From positions 1 to 27,613 of the IMG/VR virus record IMGVR_UViG_3300046754_000339: a stretch of DNA of 27,613 nucleotides; one strand, given 5' to 3'. Under the pieces are notes generated by a model that was not told the DNA's origin, did not search any database, and was given only the letters and a program-made list of their open reading frames with translations. Both the position numbers and the translations under genes were made by a program. Each line of letters starts with the position of its first letter. The first letter of the stretch is position 1. Shown here in pieces: positions 15,991-23,663 of the stretch. Origin of the DNA: a virus.

Positions 15991-17546
15991 GCAAAGAAGA
16001 AAGAATGGTGCGGCCTGCGGCGTGGCCGATCAACGCATTCACCGAGTCAGGTATCGATCTGGCTCAGCATCTGAACGAGCTGGTCGCCGCGCTGGACTCA
16101 ACCAACTTCACAACGGAGTCTCGTCCTGACTACCTGACCGCTGGCGGACTGTGGACTCAACAGGTACAGGGCGGGAAGGTATCGCTTTGGATGTACACCG
16201 GGTCGTCAGACATTCTGATCGGCGACACGGATGGCATCGGTCCTGACCAGATCAACATGACGGAGATCCTCGAGTACCTCGAAGCGAATCTCGACTTTGG
16301 TGTCGTGAAGTTTAACGGTCGCGACGGCGAGGTTATGCCAGCAGAGGGTGACTACACGATCGAGCTGATGGGTGACGTCGGTCTCTCTTCGCTGGTGAAG
16401 GATGACTATCTTCAGTGGAACGGTTCGAGCTGGGAGAACAACCCCCCGAAGCTGATCGAGACTGAGCTGAACTTCATGGGCGGGTATGACGTGACGACCA
16501 ATCCGCCAGCCGGTCCCGAACATGGCGACATGTACATCAACAATACGGCAGGCATCGCGGCGGGTAACTGGATCGGCTTTGCTGGTCAGTATGTCAACGT
16601 CGGCAACGCGATGGGTTACTCGAAGAACCACGACACCAACGGCGACAAGGTAACAGAGGGGACCGGCGGCTGTTGGTTCCTGATGGGCGAGGTGTATAGC
16701 GGCGGCATCACTAGCGTCGGCGCAGGGTCGGGGATCTCGGTTGACTCAAGCACTCCCTCGACACCGGTTGTCTCAGTCAACAAGACAACGCTCGACGGCT
16801 GGTATCAGGTGAAAGGCGACTACAAACCCAACTTCTCAGAGAACAGCGCGTTCAACAAAAACTTCGGCACGACGGCAGGGACTGTCGCGCAGGGAAACCA
16901 CACTCACAGTGAGTACGCACTGAGCGGTCACACTCACAGCCAGTATTCACCGACCGGTCACACTCACTCAGAGTACGAGCCAAAGATCGTCACGAAGTAT
17001 TCGGCGTTCAACAAGAACTTCGGCAGTCAGTACACCGAAGTCGCGAGAGGCGACCACACTCATGCCGGGTACGCACCCAGCTCGCACAATCACACGGCGG
17101 CAAACATCACGGCGGGTACGTTCGCATCAAGCTCTGTTTATACATTCCGGTCGGGTCTCGATTTGGGCGACCGGTTGAATGTGACATACATCGACGCGTC
17201 CAGTGTCATCAGAAGCAAAGCCGACGTGATCGCCTACTACACGTCGGACGAGAGACTGAAGGACAACATCAAGCCGATCGAGTCGGCGCTCGAGAAGGTG
17301 CTTCAACTGCGCGGCGTCGAGTACGACTGGAATGATAAGCAGGACATCTACGAGGGCCACGACTACTCGGTCATCGCGCAGGACGTTGAAGCTGTATTCC
17401 CGGAGCTGGTGAGAGAGCAGGCCAGCGGATTCAAAGGGGTGAAGATAGAGAAGCTGATCGCTCCGCTCATCGAAGGGTTGCGCGAGCTGTCCGAGGAAGT
17501 CCGTGTTCTCAAAGCGGAAGTCGCTTCACTCAAGGGGGATGGCTGA
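15987..17546 (+). CDS. Second S74 tail fibre
   Basis: This 519-residue fibre starts on ATGA after TipJ. The N-terminal part (about 1-60; VRPAAWPINAFTESGIDLAQ) is probably the tail-attachment domain. Residues 110-135 hold VKFNGRDGEVMPAEGDYTIE, a fibre-collar motif, and residues 160-230 an adaptor segment (NPPAGPEHGDMYINNTAG). Residues 290-375 carry repeated HxH motifs (NHTHSEYALSGHTHSQYSPT, HTHAGYAPSSHNHTA) like metal-binding needle fibres. The last 100 residues are an S74 intramolecular chaperone (SDERLKDNIKPIESALEKVL, YSVIAQDVEAVFPELV, VKIEKLIAPLIEGLRELSEE). It differs strongly from the first S74 fibre outside the HxH and chaperone parts. Confidence 0.85.
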   Translation: MSKEERMVRPAAWPINAFTESGIDLAQHLNELVAALDSTNFTTESRPDYLTAGGLWTQQVQGGKVSLWMYTGSSDILIGDTDGIGPDQINMTEILEYLEANLDFGVVKFNGRDGEVMPAEGDYTIELMGDVGLSSLVKDDYLQWNGSSWENNPPKLIETELNFMGGYDVTTNPPAGPEHGDMYINNTAGIAAGNWIGFAGQYVNVGNAMGYSKNHDTNGDKVTEGTGGCWFLMGEVYSGGITSVGAGSGISVDSSTPSTPVVSVNKTTLDGWYQVKGDYKPNFSENSAFNKNFGTTAGTVAQGNHTHSEYALSGHTHSQYSPTGHTHSEYEPKIVTKYSAFNKNFGSQYTEVARGDHTHAGYAPSSHNHTAANITAGTFASSSVYTFRSGLDLGDRLNVTYIDASSVIRSKADVIAYYTSDERLKDNIKPIESALEKVLQLRGVEYDWNDKQDIYEGHDYSVIAQDVEAVFPELVREQASGFKGVKIEKLIAPLIEGLRELSEEVRVLKAEVASLKGDG

Positions 17547-18619
17547 TGGCATTACCAAACAGCGGCATGTTGAAGATGTCGCAGATATGGGCCGAGTATG
17601 CCGCTGGGACAGTGAAGAACTTCAACCTCCGCAAGAACGGCTCGACCGACAACGACTGGTGTCCTAAGAACGGGACGTCTGGTCGCGGTCACAACAACTG
17701 CGCGATCAGTCACTACTACGGCGGCTCGAGCGTTAGTTGCATCGTCGGGTCCGGCGGCAACAGCATCGTCACCGAAGGTGTCTGGAAGATCCACAAGATA
17801 ACCAACAGCAACGCGTCGACTCGTTTCACCGTGACCTCGATCGCTTCGGGCGGCTCGGATAACAACCTCTATCGAATGATCACTGGCGCAGGAGCTGGCG
17901 GAGGAGCTGGCGGGAATTCGCACCAAATTTCGGGAGGAGCTTCGCGGTGTGGGGGTGGCGGTGGTGGGGGCCAAACGTCTCTGGCTACCTATGCCGCAGT
18001 CGCTGGCGCTGGCAATGGCGCAGTTTGCGGCAAGCCCGGAGCAGGAGGCACGTTCAACAATACAGGGTCTCCGGGCGGCGCAACGATAGTCGACGGCTCC
18101 GCTCAATTTCTCGGCGGCGGAGGTGGTGGGACGTACTCAAATGGCAATACCGAAACCGGACGTCCGGGCGGAAATGGCGGGGGTGGTGCTTGCAAATATG
18201 GCGGGGGTCATCAGTCGGGTGGAGTTGGCACTCAAAAAAATGGCGGTACGGGAAATTCGGGCGGCGCGGGTGGTGGTGGCGGGTCTGATCAGGTCGGCGG
18301 CAACGGAGTTGTCGGCTCGTCAGATCCTTATCGCTACGGAGGCAAAGGCGGAAACGGTATGAACTATACGGTCCAACAGAAACGATACGGCGCTGGCGGT
18401 GGTGGTGCCGGGATCGGAAATACAGGTGCCGGAGGAGTTCGGAACGGCGGGACGGGAGGCAAGTCAGTTCAGCCGACGCCAGCTTCAGGGTACGCCACAG
18501 CAGGCTCTGAGAAGGGCGCGGGAGGTGGTGGCGGCGGGTCGTACAACAACGGGACGATGGCCGAGAACGGCAAGCAGGGTGACTACGGCGCGATGTACAT
18601 CGCATACAGAACTTGTTGA
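17546..18619 (+). CDS. Glycine-rich fibre-tip adhesin
   Basis: The protein has 357 residues. The N-terminus (ALPNSGMLKMSQIWAEY) matches the common phage structural motif (ALPxSGxIxMSxI), also seen in the Cys-rich gene at 3492. From about residue 113 to 345 the sequence is packed with poly-Gly runs (AGGGAGG, CGGGGGGG, LGGGGGG, RPGGNGGGG, GAGGGGGS, GAGGGGAG), ending GGGGGGSYNNGT...GDYGAMYIAYRTC. This resembles glycine-rich fibre tips and the polyglycine-II sandwich of S16-type gp38 adhesins, where the glycines scaffold variable receptor-binding loops. There are seven cysteines. It lies between an S74 fibre and a fibre chaperone, as expected for a receptor-binding tip. Confidence 0.7.
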   Translation: MALPNSGMLKMSQIWAEYAAGTVKNFNLRKNGSTDNDWCPKNGTSGRGHNNCAISHYYGGSSVSCIVGSGGNSIVTEGVWKIHKITNSNASTRFTVTSIASGGSDNNLYRMITGAGAGGGAGGNSHQISGGASRCGGGGGGGQTSLATYAAVAGAGNGAVCGKPGAGGTFNNTGSPGGATIVDGSAQFLGGGGGGTYSNGNTETGRPGGNGGGGACKYGGGHQSGGVGTQKNGGTGNSGGAGGGGGSDQVGGNGVVGSSDPYRYGGKGGNGMNYTVQQKRYGAGGGGAGIGNTGAGGVRNGGTGGKSVQPTPASGYATAGSEKGAGGGGGGSYNNGTMAENGKQGDYGAMYIAYRTC

Positions 18620-18630
18620 GGACGGACAAA

Positions 18631-19245
18631 ATGAAAATCAAATATGAGATTGAAGAGTATGAGCCAGAGAGGGAATACATTCTCCTGAAGTTCACCTCTC
18701 CGGATAACCCGGACTGGCAATACTACAAGTCACTAAACCCGCCCGACTTCAGCAGAGAGAAGCTGGAAGAGCTGATCGCGGCGGTCGGTTCCGTGGTCAC
18801 CGGCTTCTGGAATAGGGCGCAGGCTCACAAGAGTGAATGCCCGATTCCCATGACTGGCGAGCTGGACGTCGAGCCAGAGGTGTACATGGCGCAGGAGATT
18901 CACACGCGCTCGCTCCCCCAGCCTGAGTTCGATCCGTGGACTGAGTACCTCGTCGCGCAAGACATCACCTCACCATTTCAAGAGACAGTGGGCTGGGACA
19001 TCGTCAAGTACACCGAAGAAGAAGCGGCGGCTCAGTTTGAAAGCTATGAGCTGTCGATTCGTTTCGACCGCAACGAGCTTCTCGCGCAGAGCGACTTCTT
19101 CAACTTCCCCGACGCCTGCGTCGCCAACGTACAGGATTGGCTCGACTATCGTCAGGCGCTTCGCGATCTGCCAGAGCAACCCGGCTGGCCGAAAAAGATT
19201 ATTTGGCCGGAGCGACCCGAGGTCGTGAAGGAATCTGTTGAGTAG
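18631..19245 (+). CDS. Tail fibre assembly chaperone (Phage_tail_APC-like)
   Basis: This 204-residue protein begins at the ATG at 18631, with GAGG 9 nt upstream; the open frame's earlier TTG is not needed. The C-terminal 55 residues (RFDRNELLAQSDFFNFPDAC ... DWLDYRQALRDLPEQPGWPK ... IWPERPE) match the conserved end of phage tail fibre assembly chaperones (Phage_tail_APC / XkdW type: RNxLLAxSDW...YRQALRDLPxQxGFPxxVxWPxxP). The N-terminal part (YEPEREYILLKFTSPDNPDW) is less conserved. These helpers assist folding or attachment of the fibre coded upstream. The position straight after the fibre and adhesin supports this. Confidence 0.75.
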   Translation: MKIKYEIEEYEPEREYILLKFTSPDNPDWQYYKSLNPPDFSREKLEELIAAVGSVVTGFWNRAQAHKSECPIPMTGELDVEPEVYMAQEIHTRSLPQPEFDPWTEYLVAQDITSPFQETVGWDIVKYTEEEAAAQFESYELSIRFDRNELLAQSDFFNFPDACVANVQDWLDYRQALRDLPEQPGWPKKIIWPERPEVVKESVE

Positions 19246-19316
19246 GGGCCGGGGCCGTCTGCCTCACTCGTGAGGTACTCGGTCTCTGCTCATTCATTTC
19301 ACAAGAGGGCGGCATC
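19246..19316 (+). other. Spacer with small hairpin between chaperone and secreted protein
   Basis: This 71-nt gap is one of the few real spacers in the late operon. It holds a short hairpin at 19262-19275 (CCTCA, loop CTCG, TGAGG) preceded by a GGGGCC direct repeat, with no T-run after it. It is therefore a weak attenuator or processing site at best. An AGAGGGCGG ribosome site at about 19303-19311 serves the next gene. I see no good sigma-70 promoter, though a local promoter for the following gene cannot be excluded. Confidence 0.35.
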
Positions 19317-20666
19317 ATGAACATGAAAAAGATCAGCGCGGCGGTGTCCGCGATAACAGTGTCGACATCATTGTCGGCGCAACAATATGTCAACGAGGAC
19401 AATACGGGACAGGTTTTGTTGTACCCGTTTTACAGTGTGATGAATAGCTCGAACACCTACCTTCACATCATGAACACCAGCTCGAGCGAGAACAAAGCAA
19501 TCAAGGTTCGCTTCTTAGAGGGACGGAACTCCGAAGTGGTTCTCGAGTTCAATGCGTACCTCCCCCCGAACGACATCCTCGCTCTCGCCATCGACAAAGA
19601 AGGTGAAGGCGCGGCGGTGCTGGCAACAGACACGACGTGTACCGTTCCCGAACTAGGGACGCCGAACGGATCATACGGCGGCAGTCAGACGACGCTCTTC
19701 AGCGGGGCGACCCTGCGGCGGCAACCGTTCGTCCCGTACCTGTACGACAACGAGAAGGGCGACGCGTCACTCTCTCGCACTCAGCTCGGACACGTCGAGG
19801 TCATCGAGCTTGGTGTCGTCGACGCTTCGATTGATCTCTCTGACTGTGATGCGGTGATGGAGCTGTGGACGTCAGGAATCTGGTCTACCAATACGGCGAC
19901 CAGTGTCACCTCGCCGACCGGCGGCTTGTCAGGCAACGCGATCTTCATCAACCCTGAGAAGGCGTACTCGATGAATGTGCCGGTCACTCACATCGACGGA
20001 TGGGCGAAGCCTGCGACGAACTATCACACCGGGACCGGGACGCTTGCGCCCGAGCTGGACGAGGGAGTCACCAGCGCCAGCGTGAACGGTACGACGCACG
20101 ACTACACCGGCCAGCAGAACGCCGGGGCATTGGCACTCAGTGCGGCACTCACTACTCAGTGGATTCAGAACGAGGTTCAGACCGAGGACACGATCGCGGC
20201 GGAGACCGACTGGATCGCGACGACTGTGACGCGTCGGTTCTTCACGAATACCGAGACGGCCAGCGCACCTTTCACGAAGTCCTATGACAGCTCCTCAGAG
20301 GACAATACAGCGTGTGAAGCGATCACCCTGACACGGTATGACCGGAGCGCCAATCGCACGACAGGGACCGGTACATTCGTTCCTGACAGCACTGGCGTCG
20401 AAGGCGACCTATGCGACAGCGTGAGTGCCATGTCGTTTCACAGTGACTCGGCATTGCTGATCGATACGGCGACGGCTATCTCGTATCCCTATCAGGCAGG
20501 CGCGGCGAAGATCGGGTTCGCGAATGCGATGCCAGCCGACAACGCGGGAAAGACTTTGCAGGGTCTCCCGGTAATCGGATTCAGCGGGACTCGTATCGTG
20601 AACGGGCCGATGAGCTACGGGTACGCTCAGAGCCACAAGACGTTGACTGTCACCAGTGGCAACTAA
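19317..20666 (+). CDS. Secreted 449-residue protein, probable moron
   Basis: The N-terminus (MNMKKISAAVSAITVSTSLS-A) is a clear Sec signal peptide with likely cleavage near residue 21, before QQYVNED. The start may be 19317 or the second ATG at 19323; a strong AGAGGG lies upstream. The mature protein opens NTGQVLLYPFYSVMNSSNTY, then LHIMNTSSSENKAIKVRFLE. I recognise this type of opening from uncharacterised exported proteins of proteobacterial genomes (LxxPxYTxxxGxxTxIxxVNTTxxxKAVKVRFxEGxNSxxVxxFxxxLSPxD). No virion motif, lectin or enzyme site is evident. There are few cysteines (TTCTVP, DCDAVM, TACEAI, DLCDSV). It sits at the end of the late operon with a lipoprotein gene. Lysogenic conversion or surface modification is an inference. 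Confidence 0.7.
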   Translation: MNMKKISAAVSAITVSTSLSAQQYVNEDNTGQVLLYPFYSVMNSSNTYLHIMNTSSSENKAIKVRFLEGRNSEVVLEFNAYLPPNDILALAIDKEGEGAAVLATDTTCTVPELGTPNGSYGGSQTTLFSGATLRRQPFVPYLYDNEKGDASLSRTQLGHVEVIELGVVDASIDLSDCDAVMELWTSGIWSTNTATSVTSPTGGLSGNAIFINPEKAYSMNVPVTHIDGWAKPATNYHTGTGTLAPELDEGVTSASVNGTTHDYTGQQNAGALALSAALTTQWIQNEVQTEDTIAAETDWIATTVTRRFFTNTETASAPFTKSYDSSSEDNTACEAITLTRYDRSANRTTGTGTFVPDSTGVEGDLCDSVSAMSFHSDSALLIDTATAISYPYQAGAAKIGFANAMPADNAGKTLQGLPVIGFSGTRIVNGPMSYGYAQSHKTLTVTSGN

Positions 20667-20826
20667 ACGCACGATCATCGGTCTCCTCCTTCTTGGGGTG
20701 GGGGGATGCTCGATGACAATGGAGCAACTCGAGGCGATCCGATCGATGCAGAGGGACGAGACCCCCGAGGTTCAGATCACCATCATCATCAACGACGAGG
20801 AAGTCGAGGTCGACGAGGATGAGTGA
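20656..20826 (+). CDS. Small lipoprotein
   Basis: This 56-residue frame starts at GTG 20656, overlapping the end of the secreted protein gene by 11 nt. It begins ATKRTIIGLLLLGVGGC: two basic residues, a short hydrophobic core and a lipobox-like VGGC with Cys18 as the lipidation site. The mature part is about 39 residues, acidic at the end (DEEVEVDEDE). It is not proline-rich, so a classical Rz1 outer-membrane spanin is unlikely. It would be anchored in the envelope of the host, possibly with the upstream secreted protein. Its stop is overlapped by the next ATG. Confidence comes from the lipobox, the coupling and clean flanks; the function is unknown. Confidence 0.6.
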   Translation: MATKRTIIGLLLLGVGGCSMTMEQLEAIRSMQRDETPEVQITIIINDEEVEVDEDE

Positions 20827-20956
20827 CGACGAAGACGAGTACGAATTGATCGAGCGGCTGGTCGAGGCGTTGGAGCGGATAGCCGCCAGCCTTGAGCAGA
20901 TTCAAAAGGTGACGACCAAAAGTTCGAGGCGAAAAAAAACCGGCGCAGAGGTTTGA
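20819..20956 (+). CDS. 45-residue acidic/helical protein at operon end
   Basis: The ATG at 20819 overlaps the lipoprotein stop (ATGAGTGA). The product has an acidic start (SDDEDEYELIERLVEALERI), a helical heptad-like middle (AASLEQIQKVTT) and a basic tail (KSSRRKKTGAEV). It is small but fits the coupled reading pattern of the operon. The last 18 nt lie in the hairpin of the leftward terminator, so the basic C-terminus and the terminator A-run share the same DNA. No family is recognised. Confidence 0.45.
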   Translation: MSDDEDEYELIERLVEALERIAASLEQIQKVTTKSSRRKKTGAEV

Positions 20957-20969
20957 CCCTCTGGCCGGT
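20932..20969 (-). terminator. Intrinsic terminator of the leftward integrase operon
   Basis: Read leftward, a 12-bp stem (ACCGGC/CAGAGG arms with one bulged base) closes a six-base loop and is followed by eight T residues (the A-run at 20932-20939). It lies about 60 nt past the last leftward gene. In the rightward direction the hairpin has no T-run, so the element is mainly one-way. Confidence 0.85.
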
Positions 20970-21026
20970 GTCACTTCCAACCCCGAAGGGCTTCGACAGG
21001 AGATGACCGCCGCAGTGTATCAGCGG
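20957..21026. other. Convergent intergenic spacer
   Basis: This 70-nt gap separates the rightward late operon from the leftward integrase operon. It contains the outer part of the terminator stem, a CGAAG-GG-CTTCG dyad at about 20984-20995, and a perfect 7-bp inverted repeat (TGACCGC at 21004-21010 and GCGGTCA at 21023-21029) whose right arm covers the stop codon of the leftward gene. No T-runs follow on the plus strand, so rightward termination here is not strong. Confidence 0.4.
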
Positions 21027-21269
21027 TCAGTCATACATCCAATCAGGATCGGGCGGCTCGCCGTACAGGTGGGTGTCCCACTCCTCACGCTCTCGCATAA
21101 AGAAGTCCTTGTCCTTCAGTAGCTCGACCCACATCGATCGAGCTTCCGGGTAGCGGTCGCGCAACTCGACCAGCTCGTTGTGAGCGTCGGACTGCGAGGG
21201 GTGAGTCAGGTTGCTCGGGCGGAACTCGTCGTTGCACTCGTCCCGTCCCATCACGATGAACTTGTCCAT
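21027..21269 (-). CDS. Acidic 80-residue hypothetical protein
   Basis: This last gene of the leftward integrase operon starts with MDKFIVMGRDECNDEFRPSN and is predicted helical in the middle (HNELVELRDRYPEARSMWVE), with an acidic, aromatic end (DPDWMYD). It shares the ATGA overlap with the Cys-rich gene upstream and is followed by the terminator. I see no domain. The tight coupling argues that it is real. Confidence 0.55.
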   Translation of the reverse strand: MDKFIVMGRDECNDEFRPSNLTHPSQSDAHNELVELRDRYPEARSMWVELLKDKDFFMREREEWDTHLYGEPPDPDWMYD

Positions 21270-21493
21270 CAGTCTTCCCCCATCTCACACGCCATGCAGT
21301 CGACGTCGTACTGAGTGTACAGGACACCGTGACGACAGCGGTCAGGCCAGCCGTCGTGATGCTTGTCTTGGCATGTGCCGCACACCAGCGTCGAGCCGTG
21401 GATCGAGGTCGACCCACAGCGCAACTCGATGGTGCGAGGGATGTGTTCGCCGTCGCGGTAGTACGTCTGACTGACCTTGTTCTCGCATCTCAT
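21269..21493 (-). CDS. Cys-rich, probable zinc-binding small protein
   Basis: The ATG at 21493 has a perfect GGAGG 7 nt upstream, so I use it and not a TTG at 21520, giving 74 residues. Seven cysteines are present, including CGTC (residues 37-40) and CMAC (65-68) pairs, with several His (DKHHDGW, RCRHGV). This is consistent with a zinc ribbon of two CxxC knuckles. It overlaps both neighbours by 1-4 nt. Small zinc proteins of this kind are common in phage accessory regions; a specific role cannot be read from the sequence. Confidence 0.6.
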   Translation of the reverse strand: MRCENKVSQTYYRDGEHIPRTIELRCGSTSIHGSTLVCGTCQDKHHDGWPDRCRHGVLYTQYDVDCMACEMGED

Positions 21494-21951
21494 GACGAAG
21501 CCTCCATTGTCTTGTAGCAATCGAGCATCGCTTGATCGGCGAAGTCCCTGATGTAGTCGTCTTGATTGCTCTTGATACTGAGGCGGGGGTAGTCGTAAGC
21601 GTCAATGACCAATGTTGTTGCTAGTGAGTCGGCTGGTACTACTTCCATCATTGCAGACATTGGCACTCCGCTCTGACGGTTCTGCATTATGGTTTCGGCA
21701 AGGGTGCTGACTTGCGTACAAAGCTCGAGATTGGAGACTACAACCTCAGTCTCGATCTCGGTCTCATTCCACTCAGTCTCGATCTCAGCCTCGACATCAA
21801 TTGGCTTCGAAGTCATAGCCGCCGCAAGCTGATCGGTCTTCGCTTGAGCGGCGTTGAACAGCCGCGCTCGATCGGTGTCGCTCAATGTCGCATACAAAGC
21901 GGCGAGGCAAAGGGCGATGAGTGATAGTGGTGCGATATATTTCTTAGTCAT
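21490..21951 (-). CDS. Membrane-anchored or exported protein in the integrase operon
   Basis: The 153-residue protein follows an AAGGAA ribosome site. Residues 1-23 (TKKYIAPLSLIALCLAALYA) form an N-terminal signal or membrane anchor. A charged spacer follows with two acidic blocks (VEAEIETEWNETEIETE), then a conserved-looking domain: LELCTQVSTLAETIMQNRQS, GVPMSAMMEVV, LVIDAYDYPRLS, FADQAMLDCYKTMEAS. The two Cys (in LELC and LDCYK) could pair in the periplasm. The domain reminds me of small exported proteins with an AExIMxxRQxGVPMSxMM motif found in bacteria and prophages, function unknown. Expression with the integrase suggests a lysogeny-stage role such as exclusion, which is speculative. 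Confidence 0.6.
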   Translation of the reverse strand: MTKKYIAPLSLIALCLAALYATLSDTDRARLFNAAQAKTDQLAAAMTSKPIDVEAEIETEWNETEIETEVVVSNLELCTQVSTLAETIMQNRQSGVPMSAMMEVVPADSLATTLVIDAYDYPRLSIKSNQDDYIRDFADQAMLDCYKTMEASS

Positions 21952-21971
21952 GATTCAATTCCTTTTGAAGA

Positions 21972-23036
21972 TTAAAGTTCGAACAACGCTTTCAAGTCGT
22001 CCCTGTTCTTGTTGACGTAGACGTCGAGCATCGCTGTCGTCTTGTGACCGCTGAACATCTTGAGCTTGTAGATGTCCTGAGTCTTGCGCGACATGTCTGT
22101 GATCGCCGTGTGACGGATGCAGTGAAACCCGCGCTGGGGTCCGCCGAGTCCGTGTCGCTTCCTAATCTCAGCGAAGTGATTGTCGAAGCTGGTGCATTTG
22201 CCGAGCTTGCCTTTGAACAGGGGATCGTCAGGCGAGAGGTTCTCGTCTGCCACCATCTTCGCGAGGTCATCTCTCAGCTCCTCGCTGATGATGGTCAGGC
22301 GCTCGAGGTGCTTGCCGGTTTCCTTCACGATGTCCTTGCCTTTGATGGTCAGGTACACGTCGTCCCATTCCATGTCCCGAACGAGGATGCGACGAGACTC
22401 TGCTCTGCGGATGCCAGTCTCCCTGATGAGTCGGAGGTACAGCGGGAGCTGTCGTCGCGGCTTCATCCACCACGCCGCAGTCAGAGAGCATTCGAGAGCG
22501 TCCTGATACAGCGTGTCAAACTGCTCATCGGTGAACGTGTTCGTCCGGTTGTCGTTCTCCGGCCATCTCAGCACTTTGTGACAGGGGTTCTCGCTGAGCC
22601 ATTGGTTCGGCGCTTTGGTGAAGTACGTCATGACAGAGGACAGGGTGCCGAGCTTGCGGTTCTTGGTCGGACCTTGGTTCTTCTGTTTGTCGAGGAGGTG
22701 ATGAATCTTGGTGCCGGTGATCTCGATCATGCGAGTCGAACCGAGCAGACGCTTCCACTCGTTGAGACGATTCATCGTTTGCTGACGAGAGTTCTCCGAC
22801 TTGGTTGGCACCACGTCCTTGATGTAGATGTCGATCGCTTGAACGAGAAGTCGATCCTTCGAATTCAAGGAGGGAGTGAACTTGGAATTTTTGAGCAGGC
22901 GTTCCATCTCCTGTCCCCATTCCTTCGCGGCGGACTTGGTCTCGAACGACTTCGAAATCTTCTTCATGCCGCCGACTTGTACCTCTGCGCGGTATGCCAG
23001 ATTCCGGTCATTCCGCTTGTTGATGTAAACACTCAT
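21972..23036 (-). CDS. int: Tyrosine integrase
   Basis: This is a site-specific recombinase of 354 residues. The start is the ATG at 23036, which overlaps the upstream gene stop; longer in-frame starts would run deep into that gene. The N-terminal region (about 1-55) is an arm-binding-like three-strand domain (VYINKRNDRNLAYRAEVQ). A core-binding helical domain spans about 62-145. The catalytic domain has Arg210 in RETGIRRAES, Lys in LTIKGKDIVKET (232-238), His305 and Arg308 in FHCIRHTAI, His331 in MFSGHKTTA and Tyr340 in LDVYVNKN, so the full R-K-H-R-H-Y set is intact. The attachment region lies about 0.7 kb upstream, beyond two small co-transcribed genes. It should catalyse integration at a tRNA-Ser gene. 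Confidence 0.95.
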   Translation of the reverse strand: MSVYINKRNDRNLAYRAEVQVGGMKKISKSFETKSAAKEWGQEMERLLKNSKFTPSLNSKDRLLVQAIDIYIKDVVPTKSENSRQQTMNRLNEWKRLLGSTRMIEITGTKIHHLLDKQKNQGPTKNRKLGTLSSVMTYFTKAPNQWLSENPCHKVLRWPENDNRTNTFTDEQFDTLYQDALECSLTAAWWMKPRRQLPLYLRLIRETGIRRAESRRILVRDMEWDDVYLTIKGKDIVKETGKHLERLTIISEELRDDLAKMVADENLSPDDPLFKGKLGKCTSFDNHFAEIRKRHGLGGPQRGFHCIRHTAITDMSRKTQDIYKLKMFSGHKTTAMLDVYVNKNRDDLKALFEL

Positions 23037-23359
23037 GCCGCTTCTCCTGTGAACTCGACGACAACACCGTGACGGAAGTCGCGCTCGATCTGTTGCATGA
23101 CGTCTCGCTCGTATGCTCGATTGAATTGTTGAGGTGAGACGGAGTAGGCACGATCGCCGTCGCGACGGAACACGGTCAAGGCGATGTCGTTGCCGAGGTC
23201 CATGATCTTGTAGCACTGCTGGTGGGCGAAGCTGACTGCCGGGTCCATCGTGGGGTAGTAACGAACACCGACAAAGTTGTCAGCGTCGTCGTGGCAGATG
23301 ACAGTCCAGCCGCACTTGGCGGCGTTGAACTGAACGGTGATGGTGTAGGGGAGGCTCAT
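23033..23359 (-). CDS. Hypothetical protein upstream of integrase
   Basis: This 108-residue protein is coupled to both neighbours by ATGA overlaps. The N-terminal half is beta-like (LPYTITVQFNAAKCGWTVIC), resembling small RNase/HicB-type strands (xYxVxxxxxxxGWxVxCPD), and the second half is helical (QFNRAYERDVMQQIERDFRH). Because it lies directly before int and after attP it is a candidate for a recombination directionality factor, but no MerR/Xis-type helix-turn-helix is visible. It is best left unassigned. Confidence 0.55.
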   Translation of the reverse strand: MSLPYTITVQFNAAKCGWTVICHDDADNFVGVRYYPTMDPAVSFAHQQCYKIMDLGNDIALTVFRRDGDRAYSVSPQQFNRAYERDVMQQIERDFRHGVVVEFTGEAA

Positions 23360-23619
23360 GCTGACACCTCGCAGATGTGGTCGTCGATGACGCGCCCGGT
23401 CCGGACGTCGATCAGACGGAAGTCACGAAGATGGGCGGCACCGAAATGTTGCAGGCAGTATTCAAACTCTTTGCTCGCTGACTTCATGGGGTACGACTTC
23501 TTCAGTCGGTTAGTCCATTCGGTGTCAGCCATGTGACCCATACCATCAGCTTCGTATTCAGCAACGAGCTTCGCGCTGTCGCGCTGTTGTACTTGGAATC
23601 GATATTGTCGGTAGTTCAT
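23356..23619 (-). CDS. Hypothetical protein, first gene of the integrase operon
   Basis: This basic and aromatic 87-residue protein (NYRQYRFQVQQRDSAKLVAE, KKSYPMKSASKEFEYCLQHF) has a good GGAGA ribosome site upstream of the ATG at 23619. The mixture of a short strand, a helix and a final beta segment (RDFRLIDVRTGRVIDDHICE) suggests a small folded protein. As the first gene after attP, 45 nt from the nearest arm repeat, it could be a small DNA-binding accessory factor, but no motif shows this. Confidence 0.55.
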   Translation of the reverse strand: MNYRQYRFQVQQRDSAKLVAEYEADGMGHMADTEWTNRLKKSYPMKSASKEFEYCLQHFGAAHLRDFRLIDVRTGRVIDDHICEVSA

Positions 23620-23663
23620 TTTGTATCTCCTGTCGAAAGGGTTGTGATCGCACTTGAGTCAGA

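Noticed and set aside
20656-20826. Rz1-type outer-membrane spanin
   Set aside because: The lipobox is present, but the mature part is acidic and not proline-rich, and there is no upstream or overlapping Rz-like inner-membrane coiled-coil gene.
22044-23072. Long plus-strand frame of 342 codons over the integrase
   Set aside because: The opposite strand encodes an integrase with every catalytic residue, so this is a shadow frame of a GC-rich gene.
23033-23619. Classical excisionase
   Set aside because: Neither small protein before int shows a MerR/Xis winged-helix pattern, so no Xis name was given in spite of the position.
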